A DNA stretch of 64,000 nucleotides from Mammaliicoccus vitulinus (GCF_029024305.1 NZ_CP118974.1:1426001-1490000); one strand, 5' to 3'. Shown: positions 10,643-21,695, numbered from the stretch's first letter. Numbers and translations: made by a program. Notes: generated from the letters alone by a model not told the origin.

Positions 10643-10942
10643 ATGAATTTAGAAATTACTGAAAAAGCTATTGAATGGTTTAAAAATGAATTAGAATTCC
10701 ATGACGATCAAGCATTACGAATTTTCGTTCGCTATGGTGGTGAATTTCAATTAAAACAAGGCTTTTCGCCAGCTTTCACTGTGGATCCTTTAAGTGCTTC
10801 CGAAATAGGTTTTAAAGATGTTAAAAATGACATTCCGTTCTTTATTGATGAAAAAGATTTATGGTATTTTGAAGGTAATGATTTAGTAATTGATTTAAAC
10901 GATAATGGAGAAATTAAATATGAAGTTAAAACTTCAAAATAA
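10643..10942 (+). CDS. HesB/YneR-like protein lacking cysteines
   Basis: Small protein of the HesB/IscA fold (YneR subgroup), about 99 residues. I choose the ATG at 10643 (MNLEITEKAIEWFK), preceded by AAAGGAGAATGCACT; the upstream ATG at 10604 lies inside plsY. The family pattern is visible in ALRIFVRYGG and in the GFKDVKNDIPFFIDEKD region, but none of the three cysteines of true A-type iron-sulfur carriers is present. A role in Fe-S assembly is therefore doubtful. It probably shares a transcript with plsY and is followed by the terminator at 10952-10990. Confidence 0.8.
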   Translation: MNLEITEKAIEWFKNELEFHDDQALRIFVRYGGEFQLKQGFSPAFTVDPLSASEIGFKDVKNDIPFFIDEKDLWYFEGNDLVIDLNDNGEIKYEVKTSK

Positions 10943-10951
10943 ACTATAAAA

Positions 10952-10990
10952 AGCAGATGTATTTCGTTTATCAAGCGAAACACATCTGCT
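10952..10990. terminator. Bidirectional terminator
   Basis: Arms AGCAGATGT-TTTCG and CGAAA-ACATCTGCT with A and T tracts on either side. It serves the plsY unit from the left and the thioesterase gene from the right. Confidence 0.85.
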
Positions 10991-10995
10991 TATTT

Positions 10996-11442
10996 TTATA
11001 GTTTACGATCAATACCTTGTTCAGTTTCTTCATGAATTTTTAAATATGCTTCATGCCATTCAGGAAAACTTTTATCTAATCTAATTGGTCTGTTTGATCC
11101 TTTTTTCAAGCAAACATGTGTCGTAGTGCCTGTAGAAACTATTTCTCTATTTTCATTCAATATTTCATATGAATATATCGACCTAATTGGTGAGTAATGA
11201 GAAATCCACGTTTTGATGATCACTTTTTCAGGATACGTAATAGATTGTTTATATTTAATATTCAAATCCACTACAGGAGAAATAATGCCTGCCTTCTCCA
11301 TATCTGCATAACTAAATCCAGCTTTATAAATGTAGTCTGTTCGTGCAACTTCTAGCCAAATTGCATAATTGGCATGATAAACAACACCCATTTTATCTGT
11401 TTCTGCGTACCTTACATCTATTGGTGTTTCACTATATATCAT
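10996..11442 (-). CDS. 4HBT-type acyl-CoA thioesterase (YneP-like)
   Basis: Hot-dog fold thioesterase of the 4-hydroxybenzoyl-CoA thioesterase family, 148 residues, cytoplasmic. The N-terminal active-site motif is complete: YAETDKMGVVYHANYAIWLE (about residues 12-31), with the catalytic Asp at position 16. The natural acyl-CoA substrate is unknown. Its place next to plsY and aconitase matches yneP in Bacillus. The start is the ATG at 11442 behind AGAGGGATTGAAGA. Confidence 0.88.
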   Translation of the reverse strand: MIYSETPIDVRYAETDKMGVVYHANYAIWLEVARTDYIYKAGFSYADMEKAGIISPVVDLNIKYKQSITYPEKVIIKTWISHYSPIRSIYSYEILNENREIVSTGTTTHVCLKKGSNRPIRLDKSFPEWHEAYLKIHEETEQGIDRKL

Positions 11443-11493
11443 TCTTCAATCCCTCTTTCTAAATTCCTTATCTTAATCATACCACAAATAGAA

Positions 11494-11525
11494 AAGAGTC
11501 TGGAACATTAATGTCCCGGACTCTT
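11494..11525 (-). terminator. Terminator downstream of aconitase
   Basis: Hairpin AAGAGTCTGGAACATTAATG with the complementary arm CATTAATGTCCCGGACTCTT. On the minus strand it ends in a T tract. Confidence 0.8.
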
Positions 11526-11531
11526 AATATA

Positions 11532-14237
11532 TTAAGCTAATTTATTTCTTAAAACCATTTGTAGAATACCACCGTGTCTGTAGTAATCAATTTCAACTTC
11601 AGAATCGAATCGAGCTAATGCTTCGAATTCAGTTACTTTACCATCTTCACTAGTTGCAGTAACTTTTAGAATGTCACGAGGTTTAACACCTTCATGAATG
11701 TCTACTGAAATTGCTTCTCTACCAGTCAATCCTAAGCTATCAGCTGAATCACCTTTTTTAAATTGTAAAGGTAATACACCCATCATAACAAGGTTTGAAC
11801 GGTGAATACGTTCATAACTTTGAGCTATAACTGTTTTAACACCTAAAAGGTTAGTACCTTTAGCAGCCCAGTCACGAGATGATCCCATACCATAGTCATT
11901 ACCAGCTAATACACATAAGCCGATGCCATTTTCTTGATATTTCATTGAAGCATCAAAGATAGGCATTACTTCTTCAGTTGGCCAATATGTTGTATATCCA
12001 CCTTCAGTACCTGGCGCTAATTGGTTCTTAATACGAATGTTAGCAAATGTACCTCTCATCATTACTTCGTGGTTACCACGACGAGAACCGTATGAGTTAA
12101 AGTCTCTAATTGCAACACCATTTTCTTGTAAGTACTTACCAGCTGGTGTATCTTTACCAATTGCACCGGCAGGAGAAATATGGTCAGTTGTAACTGAGTC
12201 CCCAAATTTACCCATTACACGTAAATCATTTAAAGGTTGGATATCTGCTGGTACTGTAGATAAGCCTTCAAAGAAAGTAGGATTTTGGATATAAGTTGAA
12301 GTTGGATCAAAGTCATATAACGGTTGATCTGTTGTTTCAATTGAGTTCCAAACTTCGTTAGATTCAAATACTGAATCGTATTCTGTTTTAAATAATTCAG
12401 GTGTTACGACAGAAAGAACTGTATCTTTAACTTCTTGAATTGATGGCCAGATGTCTTTTAAGTACACATCTTCACCATTTGAATCTTTACCTAACGGATC
12501 CTTTTGTAAATCAACATTCATTGTTCCAGCTAACGCGTATGCTACTACTAATTGTGGTGAAGCTAAGTAGTTTGCTTTAACTAGTGGATGAATACGACCT
12601 TCAAAGTTACGGTTACCTGATAATACAGAAGTAACAAGTAAATCTTCGTCTGCTATAGCCTTTTCAATTTCTGGTAATAAAGGACCAGAGTTACCGATAC
12701 AAGTTGTACAACCATAACCAACTAAGTTAAATCCAAGTTCGTCTAGATATTCTTGTAATCCTGCATCTCTTAAATAACCTGTAACAACTTTAGAACCAGG
12801 CGCTAATGATGTTTTAACGTAATCAGGTACTTTTAATCCTTTTTCAATAGCTTTTTTCGCTACTAATCCAGCACCTAACATAACATATGGATTTGAAGTA
12901 TTCGTACAAGACGTGATAGCTGCAATTGCAATATCACCTGTAGTCATTGATGTCTTCCTACCATCTGCTAATTCAATATCAACTGTTTTGTCAAATTCTG
13001 ATTTATCAAATCCATGACCTTGGTTACCAGCAGGAGCCGTAACTGAGTCAACAAATGATTCTTTCATATTGCTTAATTTAATTAAGTCTTGTGGACGTTT
13101 AGGTCCTGATAATGAAGCTTCTACAGTAGATAAATCTAAATCCACAACATCAGTATATGTTGGTTCTACTTTTTCAGCTTTGAAGAACATGTTGTTTTCT
13201 TTTAAATATTTTTCTACAACTTGTACTTGTTCTTCACTACGACCTGTTAAGCGTAAATAACTTAATGATTCTTCGTCTACTGGGAAGAATCCACAAGTTG
13301 CACCATATTCAGGTGCCATGTTAGCAATTGTAGCTCTATCAGCTAATGGTAACTTTTCAACACCAGGGCCAAAGAATTCTACAAATTTACCAACAACGCC
13401 TTTTTTACGTAACTCTTCAGTCACACGTAAAGCTAAGTCAGTAGCTGTTGTACCTTGAGGTAATTCATTCGTTAATTTAACACCGATTACTTCAGGAACT
13501 GGGAAGTATGAAGGTTGACCTAACATACCAGCTTCGGCTTCAATACCACCGACACCCCAACCAAGTACGCCAATACCATTAATCATAGTAGTATGAGAGT
13601 CAGTACCTACTAGCGTATCTGGATATGTTACAAGTTCGTTTTCTTCTTCTCTAATGTGAACAACGCTTGCTAAGTATTCCAAGTTAACTTGGTGAACAAT
13701 ACCAGTAGCTGGTGGTACAGCACGGTAGTTGTCGAACGATTTAGTTGCCCAGTTTAAAAACTGATAACGTTCAATATTACGTTCAAATTCTAGCTTCATG
13801 TTCATTTCTAATGAATTCGGTAATGCATAACTATCTACTTGTACAGAGTGGTCAATAACTAGATCAACTGGCACTTCTGGGTTGATTTTAGAAACATCTC
13901 CGCCTACATCATCCATTGCTTTACGTAATGAAGCTAAGTCAACTACTGCAGGTACACCCGTGAAATCTTGTAGGATAACACGTGATGGTTTAAATGGTAC
14001 TTCTGCATTTTCATCGTTAGATTTACCCCATTTTGCTAAATTCATGATGTGTTCTTCTTTAATCACACGACCGTCAAATTGTCTTAATACCGATTCTAAT
14101 AATACACGTATAGAATATGGTAGTTTGTCCACATTAGATAAACCTAATTCATCTAACGTATTCAAGCTATAAAACGTGTAAGTTTTGCCATTCAATTCAA
14201 AAGACTTTTTAGATTGTTCTTTTAAACTTGAGCTCAT
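11532..14237 (-). CDS. acnA: Aconitate hydratase
   Basis: TCA-cycle enzyme converting citrate to isocitrate through a 4Fe-4S cluster; it can moonlight as an RNA-binding protein when the cluster is lost. With the start I choose it has 901 residues (ATG at 14237, MSSSLKEQ, behind AAAGGGGGAACAAAA). The ATG at 14264 would place the ribosome site inside the coding region. Cluster cysteines are in [11 protein letters not shown] and [13 protein letters not shown]. The swivelling domain contains [11 protein letters not shown] and [12 protein letters not shown] possible CcpC/CcpE dyad lies upstream at 14365-14381. Confidence 0.97.
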   Translation of the reverse strand: MSSSLKEQSKKSFELNGKTYTFYSLNTLDELGLSNVDKLPYSIRVLLESVLRQFDGRVIKEEHIMNLAKWGKSNDENAEVPFKPSRVILQDFTGVPAVVDLASLRKAMDDVGGDVSKINPEVPVDLVIDHSVQVDSYALPNSLEMNMKLEFERNIERYQFLNWATKSFDNYRAVPPATGIVHQVNLEYLASVVHIREEENELVTYPDTLVGTDSHTTMINGIGVLGWGVGGIEAEAGMLGQPSYFPVPEVIGVKLTNELPQGTTATDLALRVTEELRKKGVVGKFVEFFGPGVEKLPLADRATIANMAPEYGATCGFFPVDEESLSYLRLTGRSEEQVQVVEKYLKENNMFFKAEKVEPTYTDVVDLDLSTVEASLSGPKRPQDLIKLSNMKESFVDSVTAPAGNQGHGFDKSEFDKTVDIELADGRKTSMTTGDIAIAAITSCTNTSNPYVMLGAGLVAKKAIEKGLKVPDYVKTSLAPGSKVVTGYLRDAGLQEYLDELGFNLVGYGCTTCIGNSGPLLPEIEKAIADEDLLVTSVLSGNRNFEGRIHPLVKANYLASPQLVVAYALAGTMNVDLQKDPLGKDSNGEDVYLKDIWPSIQEVKDTVLSVVTPELFKTEYDSVFESNEVWNSIETTDQPLYDFDPTSTYIQNPTFFEGLSTVPADIQPLNDLRVMGKFGDSVTTDHISPAGAIGKDTPAGKYLQENGVAIRDFNSYGSRRGNHEVMMRGTFANIRIKNQLAPGTEGGYTTYWPTEEVMPIFDASMKYQENGIGLCVLAGNDYGMGSSRDWAAKGTNLLGVKTVIAQSYERIHRSNLVMMGVLPLQFKKGDSADSLGLTGREAISVDIHEGVKPRDILKVTATSEDGKVTEFEALARFDSEVEIDYYRHGGILQMVLRNKLA

Positions 14238-14549
14238 TTTTGTTCCCCCTTTAAAATTGTGCAAGTTAATGCTTCATATACAATTGTATAATCAATACTT
14301 TAGTAAAACAATACATTACTCTTAAAAATAACTATATTTATCATTCAAGTTTATGATACGGAACCATAAGTTTTACTTATGTATATTCAGTTATTCATAA
14401 TAATTAGTTATTAATTGATAACTATTATCAACTAAAGGACTAAAATCTTTCGGGAAAAGTGAAACCATATACAAAAAAATTGAGGTTGAGACAATTATTT
14501 TGTCTCAACCTCAATATATCATGCTTTAATTTAAAAGATGCTTATTAAT
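14238..14549 (-). promoter_or_regulatory. Intergenic region upstream of acnA with CcpC/CcpE-type dyads
   Basis: This AT-rich stretch of about 310 bases holds no ORF. At 14365-14381 lies CATAAGTTTTACTTATG, a perfect ATAA-N7-TTAT dyad of the kind bound by CcpC or CcpE at citB/acnA promoters. At 14404-14430 there are overlapping inverted repeats (TAGTTAT-N6-ATAACTA and TTGATAA-CTA-TTATCAA). The opuD terminator fills 14481-14513. The operator assignment is inference from the known motif. Confidence 0.5.
14481..14513 (-). terminator. Terminator downstream of the BCCT transporter
   Basis: Arms TGAGGTTGAGACAA and TTGTCTCAACCTCA. The same GAGACAA-loop-TTGTCTC core recurs in the terminator at 54541-54579. 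Confidence 0.85.
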
Positions 14550-16175
14550 TTAATCTTCCATTTCTCTCTCTAAACGTCTTTGTTCTTTGAGTTCTTGTTC
14601 ATACTCACGTTTAGATTTTTCTACGTATTCTTTCATACGATGTTTATTTGGTGTAATGGATAAACCAAGATATTTTCTTTCTTGGTTAGCATCTTTATAA
14701 AACGCAATTATCATTAATATGATAATAAAACTAAATGGGAATGCCGATATGATCGCTGCAGATTGTAAAGCACCTAGTCCGGCATTACCGCCTGATAGTA
14801 ACAATACAAATGCAATCAATGACTGAGCTATACCCCATATGACTTTTACCATACCTGATGGATTTAATGAACCGTGAGTCGTTTGCATTCCAAGTACAAA
14901 TGTAGCTGAATCAGCAGATGTAACAAAGAATATACAAACTAACGCTAATGCTAATATAGATAAAGCTGTACCCATTGGCATTTCATTAAATACACCAAAC
15001 AACTGAGTTTCTGTTGACATTTTAAATACTTCTGGTACTTTTTTACCGACTTCGATACCTGTAACGCCAAATACACTAAACCAAATAAAACTAATGATTG
15101 TAGGTACAAGCATAACGCCTAAAATAAATTCACGAATAGAACGTCCTCTAGATACTCGTGCGATAAATATACCTACGAATGGACTCCAACTCATCCACCA
15201 ACCCCAATAGTAAAGGGTCCAAGTATTTAGCCATTTATTTTTTTGCTCATTTAATGGTGCAACATCAAAACTATTAAATAAGAAACCGTCAAACAGTGCA
15301 CCTGTTGATGATGTAAACATATTTAAGATTAAAATTGTTGGACCTAAAATTAAAGTAACAACTAATAATATTGAAGCTAAAACTAGATTTGTATTACTTA
15401 AATATTGAATACCTTTACTCAAACCACTCCAAGCACTAGCTAGGAATAGTATAGTAACAATAATAATAATAATCCCTTGTACAACAATGTTATTTGGAAC
15501 ACCAAATAAGTATTCTAAACCACCATTGATTTGTAAAGCACCCATACCTAATGAAACTGCAACCCCTACTACTGTTGCAAATACAGATAATACATCAATG
15601 ATCGTACCTATCGGGCCATCAACTTTATTTCCTAATAATGGTCTTAAAGTTTTAGATAATAAGCCTGGTTCACCTTTTCTAAATTGTGCATAAGCAAGTG
15701 CTAATGCTACAACTCCATAAATGCCCCAAGCATGGAAGCCCCAATGTAAGAAAGTAGAACGCATTGATTCAGTCATTGCTTCTCTTGTTTCTGGATCAGC
15801 AGTTGGAGGTGATAGATAATGAGACATCGGTTCAGCTGCTCCATAAAAGACCAAACCTATACCCATTCCAGCACTAAATAACATCGCAAACCATGAAACT
15901 GTATTGAATTCTGGTTTATCCTGTGGTCTACCAAGTTTCAACTTACCAATTGGGCTGAATATGATAAATATACAGAAAAATACCATACCAATAGTAATAA
16001 TCATGTAGTACCAACCAAAATATGTAGAAATCCAACTACTAATGTCGCTTGTTACATCGCCAAACTGTGTTGGAAAAATAGCTCCAATTGCCACAATAAT
16101 ACCTATAACAATTGCAGATGCCGTAAAAACATTCGATAGTTTCCTACCATTTGGTTGCATTGGCATATTAGACAT
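14550..16175 (-). CDS. opuD: BCCT-family glycine betaine/osmolyte transporter
   Basis: Sodium-coupled betaine/choline/carnitine transporter that imports osmoprotectants. It has about 541 residues and twelve hydrophobic segments. Family signatures are [18 protein letters not shown] and the tryptophan-rich [20 protein letters not shown]. The charged C-terminal tail ([18 protein letters not shown]) resembles the osmosensing tail of BetP/OpuD. I prefer the ATG at 16175 ([10 protein letters not shown]), seven bases from GGAG; the ATG at 16181 is too close. Divergent mscL next door fits an osmotic-stress context. Confidence 0.92.
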   Translation of the reverse strand: MSNMPMQPNGRKLSNVFTASAIVIGIIVAIGAIFPTQFGDVTSDISSWISTYFGWYYMIITIGMVFFCIFIIFSPIGKLKLGRPQDKPEFNTVSWFAMLFSAGMGIGLVFYGAAEPMSHYLSPPTADPETREAMTESMRSTFLHWGFHAWGIYGVVALALAYAQFRKGEPGLLSKTLRPLLGNKVDGPIGTIIDVLSVFATVVGVAVSLGMGALQINGGLEYLFGVPNNIVVQGIIIIIVTILFLASAWSGLSKGIQYLSNTNLVLASILLVVTLILGPTILILNMFTSSTGALFDGFLFNSFDVAPLNEQKNKWLNTWTLYYWGWWMSWSPFVGIFIARVSRGRSIREFILGVMLVPTIISFIWFSVFGVTGIEVGKKVPEVFKMSTETQLFGVFNEMPMGTALSILALALVCIFFVTSADSATFVLGMQTTHGSLNPSGMVKVIWGIAQSLIAFVLLLSGGNAGLGALQSAAIISAFPFSFIIILMIIAFYKDANQERKYLGLSITPNKHRMKEYVEKSKREYEQELKEQRRLEREMED

Positions 16176-16370
16176 TTTCATTCTCCTCTCAAATTTACAA
16201 ACTCGTATTTATGTATTCCCGTTTTGACTGTTCATAATCCTATTAATTTTAAAAGTCAATATAAAACAGCAACATGCAACACTTTAACAAATAATAGGAA
16301 TAAAATCAAATTGACTATTTCAATTTTTAGTAGTTTAATGTATGATAATGTCGACAAGGAGGTGTTTAAT

Positions 16371-16730
16371 ATGTCATTATTAAAAGAATTTAAAGACTTT
16401 GCGTTGCAAGGTAACGTTTTAGATTTAGCAATCGCCGTTGTTATTGGTGCTGCCTTTAACAAAATTGTTACATCATTAGTTGAAAACGTCATTATGCCAC
16501 TTATTGGTTTAATATTCGGAGAAGTTGACTTTGCTGAAAAATGGTCACTTATGGGTATTAAGTATGGTTTATTCATACAATCTATTATCGACTTCATAAT
16601 AGTTGCCTTCGCTTTATTCATCTTTATCAAAATTGCAAATACTGTAATGAAAAAAGGTGAAGTTGAAGAAGAAGTTGACGAGCAAACTGTATTACTTACA
16701 GAAATCCGCGATACTTTACGTGAAAAGTAA
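16371..16730 (+). CDS. mscL: Large-conductance mechanosensitive channel
   Basis: Membrane channel that opens under tension to release solutes on hypo-osmotic shock. It has 119 residues, normal length. The pore helix is [26 protein letters not shown] (described by its ends: D24 region to P45 region), a second helix lies at about residues 66-90, and a charged C-terminal bundle follows. The ATG at 16371 has AAGGAGG eight bases upstream; a longer frame beginning at 16155 crosses the divergent promoter and is rejected. It lies opposite the osmolyte transporter gene. Confidence 0.96.
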   Translation: MSLLKEFKDFALQGNVLDLAIAVVIGAAFNKIVTSLVENVIMPLIGLIFGEVDFAEKWSLMGIKYGLFIQSIIDFIIVAFALFIFIKIANTVMKKGEVEEEVDEQTVLLTEIRDTLREK

Positions 16731-16750
16731 GTTTTACATATTAGTAAATA

Positions 16751-16794
16751 AAAAGCACCCATTAATCGCCTTAAGACGGTTAATGGGTGCTTTT
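16751..16794. terminator. Bidirectional terminator between mscL and the Sco1-like gene
   Basis: Near-perfect hairpin, arms AAAAGCACCCATTAA and TTAATGGGTGCTTTT, T-tract on both strands. Confidence 0.9.
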
Positions 16795-16811
16795 TATTGT
16801 GGATGTTTATA

Positions 16812-17432
16812 CTAATCTTCAATTGGTCCTTCTTCTACTAACGTTTTCACATCTGCCACAATTTCTGATTTTGGAAACTTTTTATCTCCCGCGTCTTGAC
16901 CGCTATACGACTTAACAATCTTACCGTTTTGATCAATTAAATAGAAGCTTGTACCATGCGTAACTTGTGTGCTACCTTTTGGCGGCGGTGCTACTATTGA
17001 CTTAAAGTTATCTTCTGCATATTGCTTAATAAACTTGAAATCGTAATTTGTAAGCAATGTCCATTTATTTGGAGGCACATTGTATTGCTTAACATAGTCT
17101 TTCAATTTCTTAGGTGTATCATTTTTAGGATCTACGCTAAAACTTATAACGCTATAATCCTTCACACCATCTTTTTCTAACTCGTCTATTACCGTGCTCA
17201 TGTTATAAGTCATGGGTGGACAAACTGTCTCACAGTTTGTAAAGATAAAATCAGCTATATAAACTTTACCTTTCATGTCTTTCTGTGAAAACTTATCCCC
17301 ATTTTGATCAGTAACATTAAAAGACTGCATTTTATTACCGAATTGACTATCTGGTTCAATCGCGTTATTGCTACACGCGCTTACGATTAACATAATGCCC
17401 GCAATTAAACTCAATAATATTCCCTTTTTCAT
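16812..17432 (-). CDS. Sco1/SenC family lipoprotein (copper metallochaperone or thiol-disulfide reductase)
   Basis: Membrane-anchored thioredoxin-fold protein involved in assembling the CuA site of cytochrome oxidase. It has 206 residues. The lipobox IVSAC places the lipid-modified Cys at residue 20. The metal-binding triad of Sco proteins is complete: C67 and C71 in NCETVCPP, and H159 in QVTHGTSFY. The start ATG has GGGAGTG upstream. It is transcribed alone towards mscL, and the shared terminator lies between them. Confidence 0.93.
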   Translation of the reverse strand: MKKGILLSLIAGIMLIVSACSNNAIEPDSQFGNKMQSFNVTDQNGDKFSQKDMKGKVYIADFIFTNCETVCPPMTYNMSTVIDELEKDGVKDYSVISFSVDPKNDTPKKLKDYVKQYNVPPNKWTLLTNYDFKFIKQYAEDNFKSIVAPPPKGSTQVTHGTSFYLIDQNGKIVKSYSGQDAGDKKFPKSEIVADVKTLVEEGPIED

Positions 17433-17527
17433 CTCAACACTCCCATAACTCTGTTACTTAAAATATATCAAATAAAATTCTCTACTTAAATACGTATTTT
17501 AAGCTATTTATGTCTTTGATGTGTCAA

Positions 17528-20500
17528 TCAGTTATAACTAAAAGATGTTGTGCTTAAAAATCCATTTTTATTAACTTTTAAAATAGTCGGTATTCTCGTC
17601 TTCAATTCCGATACGTGTGAAATAATGCCAACTAAACGACCTGATATTTGTATGTTAACTAAAGTATCTAATGCTGTTTCTAAAGTTTCAGAGTCTAATG
17701 TACCAAATCCTTCATCAATAAACATCGATTCTAAATGTATCGCACCCGCTTCTTGCTGCACAACATCCGATAAGCCTATCGCTAAAGATAAAGAAGCTTG
17801 GAACGTTTCTCCACCTGACAACGAAGTAATATGCCTTGTTCTATTAGAAAAACGATCAAATACTTCTATCTCTAACCCACTCAGTCCTTGAGACTTTTCT
17901 TTTTTGCGCACAAGCTGATATCTATTATTCGTCATTCTAAGGAAATGTCTATTAGCATTATCTAAAATATGATTTAAATAATAAATAAGCACATAATTCT
18001 CTAAAGATAATTTCTGACTGTTTTTACCATTCATAATTCTTGATAGCTCAATCATTTCTGCTTGCTCTTGTAAATCATGCTCAATCTTATCTACTACACC
18101 TTTTATAGCAGTTGATTTTTGCTTGTTTTGATCTATTTTCAATTGAAGCTGATTCAACTGCTTAACAATGACCGATAACGTTTCTTTTGCATCATTCAAT
18201 AAATGCTCAGTTTTCAAAGTATCTGGTCTTTCTTTATCCTTCACTTTTTTACCTAATTCTTTAACAACCGCTTCTACTTCTATATATTTTTTATCAAATT
18301 GGTTAATTTTTTCTTCATGTTCATCAATGTCATTAATTTGTTGTAACAACTCATCTAATTGTTCATAAGATGTAATTTGATGTTGTTCCATCTCTCTGCT
18401 TAAATAATCACGTGTTAATTTGATTTGTTCCTCTATCATCGATTTACGCTCTTTAACAGTAGCTGCTTTCATTTGAAGGCCTTGCTTATCTTCTTTGCAC
18501 TTGTCCACTTGAACATTTAATTGATTTAACTCGTCATCATATACTGTTAATGCTTTTTCATATTGCTGTACTTGCTTCTCAAATTGTACGACCTCATCAA
18601 ATTTTGTTTCTTGCTTAAAATAGATGACATCATTCTCATATATCGTTATTTGGTTTTTCAAATCATTCAGTTGCAATTCATTTTGCGTTAAACCTTTTTC
18701 AATGTCGTGAATTTGGTTTTGCAAACTTTGCTTATATTGTCTACGCTCTCTATATAGCTGAATCTCATTTACGAGTTGATTAATTTGTTCCGTCGTATTG
18801 TCTATTTCTGTTTGTACGTCTGAAATATCCATTAATTTGTCTAACTGTTCTTTCGTTAATTTCAATCTTTCGTTATAAGTTGTCATCTTATAAATAACAC
18901 CTTGTAGGCTTTGCTCCACTTCTAATTGTTGAGCTTTCTCTTTTCTTAAACTTTCAAAATCATAATCTCCATTAATCGTTTCAATCATTGATCCACATAT
19001 AGGACAATCATCACCTTGATGTACATGCTGTTGAATTTTTAAAATTTCATCTTCTACACTTAATATGTCAAACTGTCGCTTAACTTTTAGCTTTTCTTCA
19101 AAATGAGCTTTCTCTTTTTCCAGTTTAACGAGTTCACTTGTATATGCTTGCTGTTTTTCTAATAATTCAAGCTTTTCATGATACTGCTTTTGTTTAGTTT
19201 GAAGATCTTGTAAGTTGAGCTTTAACGTTTCTTGGTGTTTTGTCTTATTTTGTTCTTCAGACTCATCGTAACTGATAGCATTAAGTTTATTTTTAAAAGT
19301 TTGTAATTCTTGTTTATCTTTATCTGTCTCTTTATTCAATGCTTGTTGTTCTTCTATAACTTTTGGAAGTTTAGTTTCCGCTTCTAGATACTTATTTAAA
19401 CTCATTTTGATATGTTTAGTATTTTGCACAAATTGTCTATACTGTTCTATCTTCACACTATCCTCATTTAATTTTGAAAGACGCTCTGTTAATTCATTTA
19501 ATTTCAACTTATTACGTTCTATACTTTGTTGTAGTTCCTCTTCATTCTTTATTTCGAGATTTAACGCCTGTTCTTTATCTGTTAATTGATTATATTGATA
19601 TGTCATGCTTTGAACTGTTTTTAAATACTTTAAATGTTTTCGTAAATCATTGATTTCTGCTTCATCTTTTCTTAATGCTTTTAGTAATGCTTCTTTTTCA
19701 TATAAAGTGTTAAAGTTTTCGTTTAATGTTTTTTCGTTTTCAAAAGCTTTCTCTATTTCACTAACTTGTTTTTCTTGCTTCTCTTTCTCTGCTAACGACA
19801 CTTTTAACTTTTCATTACCCACTTTATCGTATAAATCTATTGAAAGCATGATTGTTTGATATCGATATCCTTCAATAGCCTTTATATCTTTGAGATGTTC
19901 ATCTTCAAAGTCGTGCATATCACTCATATATTGAGATATTTTTTGATAATGACTTTCTATTAGCGCTAATTCCTTCTTCATCTCTGATTCTAACTGTTCT
20001 TGTAATTCTTCAAACCTATCACTATCAAATAGCGTTCTAAGTATACTGCGCTTATCCGTGCTATTTGATACTAAAAATTGTTTGAACTCACCTTGTGGGA
20101 GAATAAGTATTTGTCTAAACTGCTTCACATTCATATGTAATAACTGCTTTAAGTAATCATTACTAGTATTAATAGACTTTGTCTCGAGTTCCCATTTGTC
20201 ATTTACTTTCTTATATACTTCAACAGTAGCATTCGTAGGATTCTTATTGCCTTCTTTTATGTATTTTACCGTTCTCGTAACGAGGTACGATTCACCTTTA
20301 ATTTCAAATTCAAACTGAACTTCTGTAGGTAACTTTGGATCTGCAAAGTGACTTCTCAAATCTACTTCTTCTCTGGACTCTGTAGATGTCTTACCGAACA
20401 ATGCATATACCATCGCATCAAAAATCATCGTTTTACCTGATCCTGTCTTACCACATATTAAGAAAAGCTGGGATTTAGATAAATGTCTAAAATCAACTTT

Positions 20501-20551
20501 CTCATCAATAAACGGGCCAAAGTATTGCATATTTAATGATAAAGGTCTCAT
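17528..20551 (-). CDS. sbcC: Exonuclease subunit SbcC
   Basis: SMC-like ATPase subunit of the SbcCD nuclease, which trims DNA hairpins and protein-blocked ends. It has 1007 residues. Walker A is GKTGSGKTMIFDAM (about residues 34-47), and the ABC signature is SLSGGETFQASL near the C-terminus, followed by Walker B SMFIDEGFGTLD. The middle is long coiled coil interrupted by the zinc hook CPIC (C516 and C519). The start ATG lies one base after the sbcD stop (TAA-T-ATG). Confidence 0.96.
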   Translation of the reverse strand: MRPLSLNMQYFGPFIDEKVDFRHLSKSQLFLICGKTGSGKTMIFDAMVYALFGKTSTESREEVDLRSHFADPKLPTEVQFEFEIKGESYLVTRTVKYIKEGNKNPTNATVEVYKKVNDKWELETKSINTSNDYLKQLLHMNVKQFRQILILPQGEFKQFLVSNSTDKRSILRTLFDSDRFEELQEQLESEMKKELALIESHYQKISQYMSDMHDFEDEHLKDIKAIEGYRYQTIMLSIDLYDKVGNEKLKVSLAEKEKQEKQVSEIEKAFENEKTLNENFNTLYEKEALLKALRKDEAEINDLRKHLKYLKTVQSMTYQYNQLTDKEQALNLEIKNEEELQQSIERNKLKLNELTERLSKLNEDSVKIEQYRQFVQNTKHIKMSLNKYLEAETKLPKVIEEQQALNKETDKDKQELQTFKNKLNAISYDESEEQNKTKHQETLKLNLQDLQTKQKQYHEKLELLEKQQAYTSELVKLEKEKAHFEEKLKVKRQFDILSVEDEILKIQQHVHQGDDCPICGSMIETINGDYDFESLRKEKAQQLEVEQSLQGVIYKMTTYNERLKLTKEQLDKLMDISDVQTEIDNTTEQINQLVNEIQLYRERRQYKQSLQNQIHDIEKGLTQNELQLNDLKNQITIYENDVIYFKQETKFDEVVQFEKQVQQYEKALTVYDDELNQLNVQVDKCKEDKQGLQMKAATVKERKSMIEEQIKLTRDYLSREMEQHQITSYEQLDELLQQINDIDEHEEKINQFDKKYIEVEAVVKELGKKVKDKERPDTLKTEHLLNDAKETLSVIVKQLNQLQLKIDQNKQKSTAIKGVVDKIEHDLQEQAEMIELSRIMNGKNSQKLSLENYVLIYYLNHILDNANRHFLRMTNNRYQLVRKKEKSQGLSGLEIEVFDRFSNRTRHITSLSGGETFQASLSLAIGLSDVVQQEAGAIHLESMFIDEGFGTLDSETLETALDTLVNIQISGRLVGIISHVSELKTRIPTILKVNKNGFLSTTSFSYN

Positions 20552-20552
20552 A

Positions 20553-21680
20553 TTATTCAGTCGCTCCTTTATTCAGATGTTTTTCTAGCAGTTGAATGAC
20601 TTTATCTTTCTTAATACCTTCTAATGTTTCTTCAGTCACATGATTATAGAAAGATTCAATAATTTCAAGATCACTTAATGTATGCACATCTACATCTATC
20701 TCATCATATGCTACTTCATAATCTTGTCTTGATATTTGTAGCGTATTAGGATAAATGTTTCTAATCTTCATTAGTGGATCCGTCACATGATCCATATCTG
20801 TTAACTTAAAATGAAAGTAGTCATCTTTATTTTTAATTTTAACTTCCTCATGTATAACATCCTCATAGCGCGCATTCACAACATTAAATGAACGTCTTGG
20901 TTCAAGAGGGATAAATGTTTGCTTAAATCCTTTTTTCTCGATATCAAATAATCGATAACCTTTTGCCTGATTTGCCTCAGAGAACGAATATTGCATTGGC
21001 GTTCCCGCGTAAAATATATAATCTGATTGAATTGCAAACGGGTGATGTAAATGCCCTAATAATACCGCATCAAAAGCATTAAATGTATTTGCAGTAACTG
21101 TTTCAATTGTACCGATTGAAAGTGGTCTTTCAGAGTCTGATGATGCTCCACCTGCTACAAACAAATGTCCAATTAATATATTTGTTTCGTCTTTATTCAT
21201 AACCTTCTCTATTTCACCAACAATATGTTCCGTCGCTTCTTGATGTGTATGGATGTCCTTAACCTCGAATACTTGTCTTACGTCAGCTGGTGTAAAATAA
21301 GGCATAACATATATATTGACGTCATTCATTTTTATAGGTTCCAATAATTGATCATAACTCGTCATGATTTTTAAACCTGTTTTTTCAAACCATTTTTCAC
21401 CGTAATTAAGACGCTCTTTTCCGTCATGATTACCACTAATTGCGATGATTGGTGTATCAAGTTCTAAATTAATCATTGATAATGCATCTTCCAAAACAAC
21501 CATCGCTTCTTTATTAGGATAGTGTAAGTCATATAAATCACCGCTAATTACAACAACATCTGGATTATGTTCTTTAATTGCATCAAATAATTGATTGAGT
21601 ATAAATTTTTGGTCTTCTATTAATGATTGGCCATTAATCGTCTTACCGATGTGCCAGTCAGCAGTATGTAATATTTTCAT
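20553..21680 (-). CDS. sbcD: Exonuclease subunit SbcD
   Basis: Mre11-type metallophosphatase nuclease subunit of SbcCD. It has 375 residues. Metal-binding motifs in order are TADWHIGK (about 6-13), SGDLYD (46-51), SGNHD (about 82-86) and LLGHLHHP (about 210). The start ATG follows AAAGGAGCATTATA. It is the first gene of a two-gene operon with sbcC. A degenerate LexA-like site lies upstream at 21696-21709, consistent with known SOS control of sbcDC in S. aureus. Confidence 0.96.
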   Translation of the reverse strand: MKILHTADWHIGKTINGQSLIEDQKFILNQLFDAIKEHNPDVVVISGDLYDLHYPNKEAMVVLEDALSMINLELDTPIIAISGNHDGKERLNYGEKWFEKTGLKIMTSYDQLLEPIKMNDVNIYVMPYFTPADVRQVFEVKDIHTHQEATEHIVGEIEKVMNKDETNILIGHLFVAGGASSDSERPLSIGTIETVTANTFNAFDAVLLGHLHHPFAIQSDYIFYAGTPMQYSFSEANQAKGYRLFDIEKKGFKQTFIPLEPRRSFNVVNARYEDVIHEEVKIKNKDDYFHFKLTDMDHVTDPLMKIRNIYPNTLQISRQDYEVAYDEIDVDVHTLSDLEIIESFYNHVTEETLEGIKKDKVIQLLEKHLNKGATE

Positions 21681-21695
21681 TATAATGCTCCTTTA

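Noticed and set aside
16155-16370. N-terminal extension of mscL
   Set aside because: It runs through the divergent opuD promoter, and the ATG at 16371 has an excellent ribosome site and gives normal MscL length.
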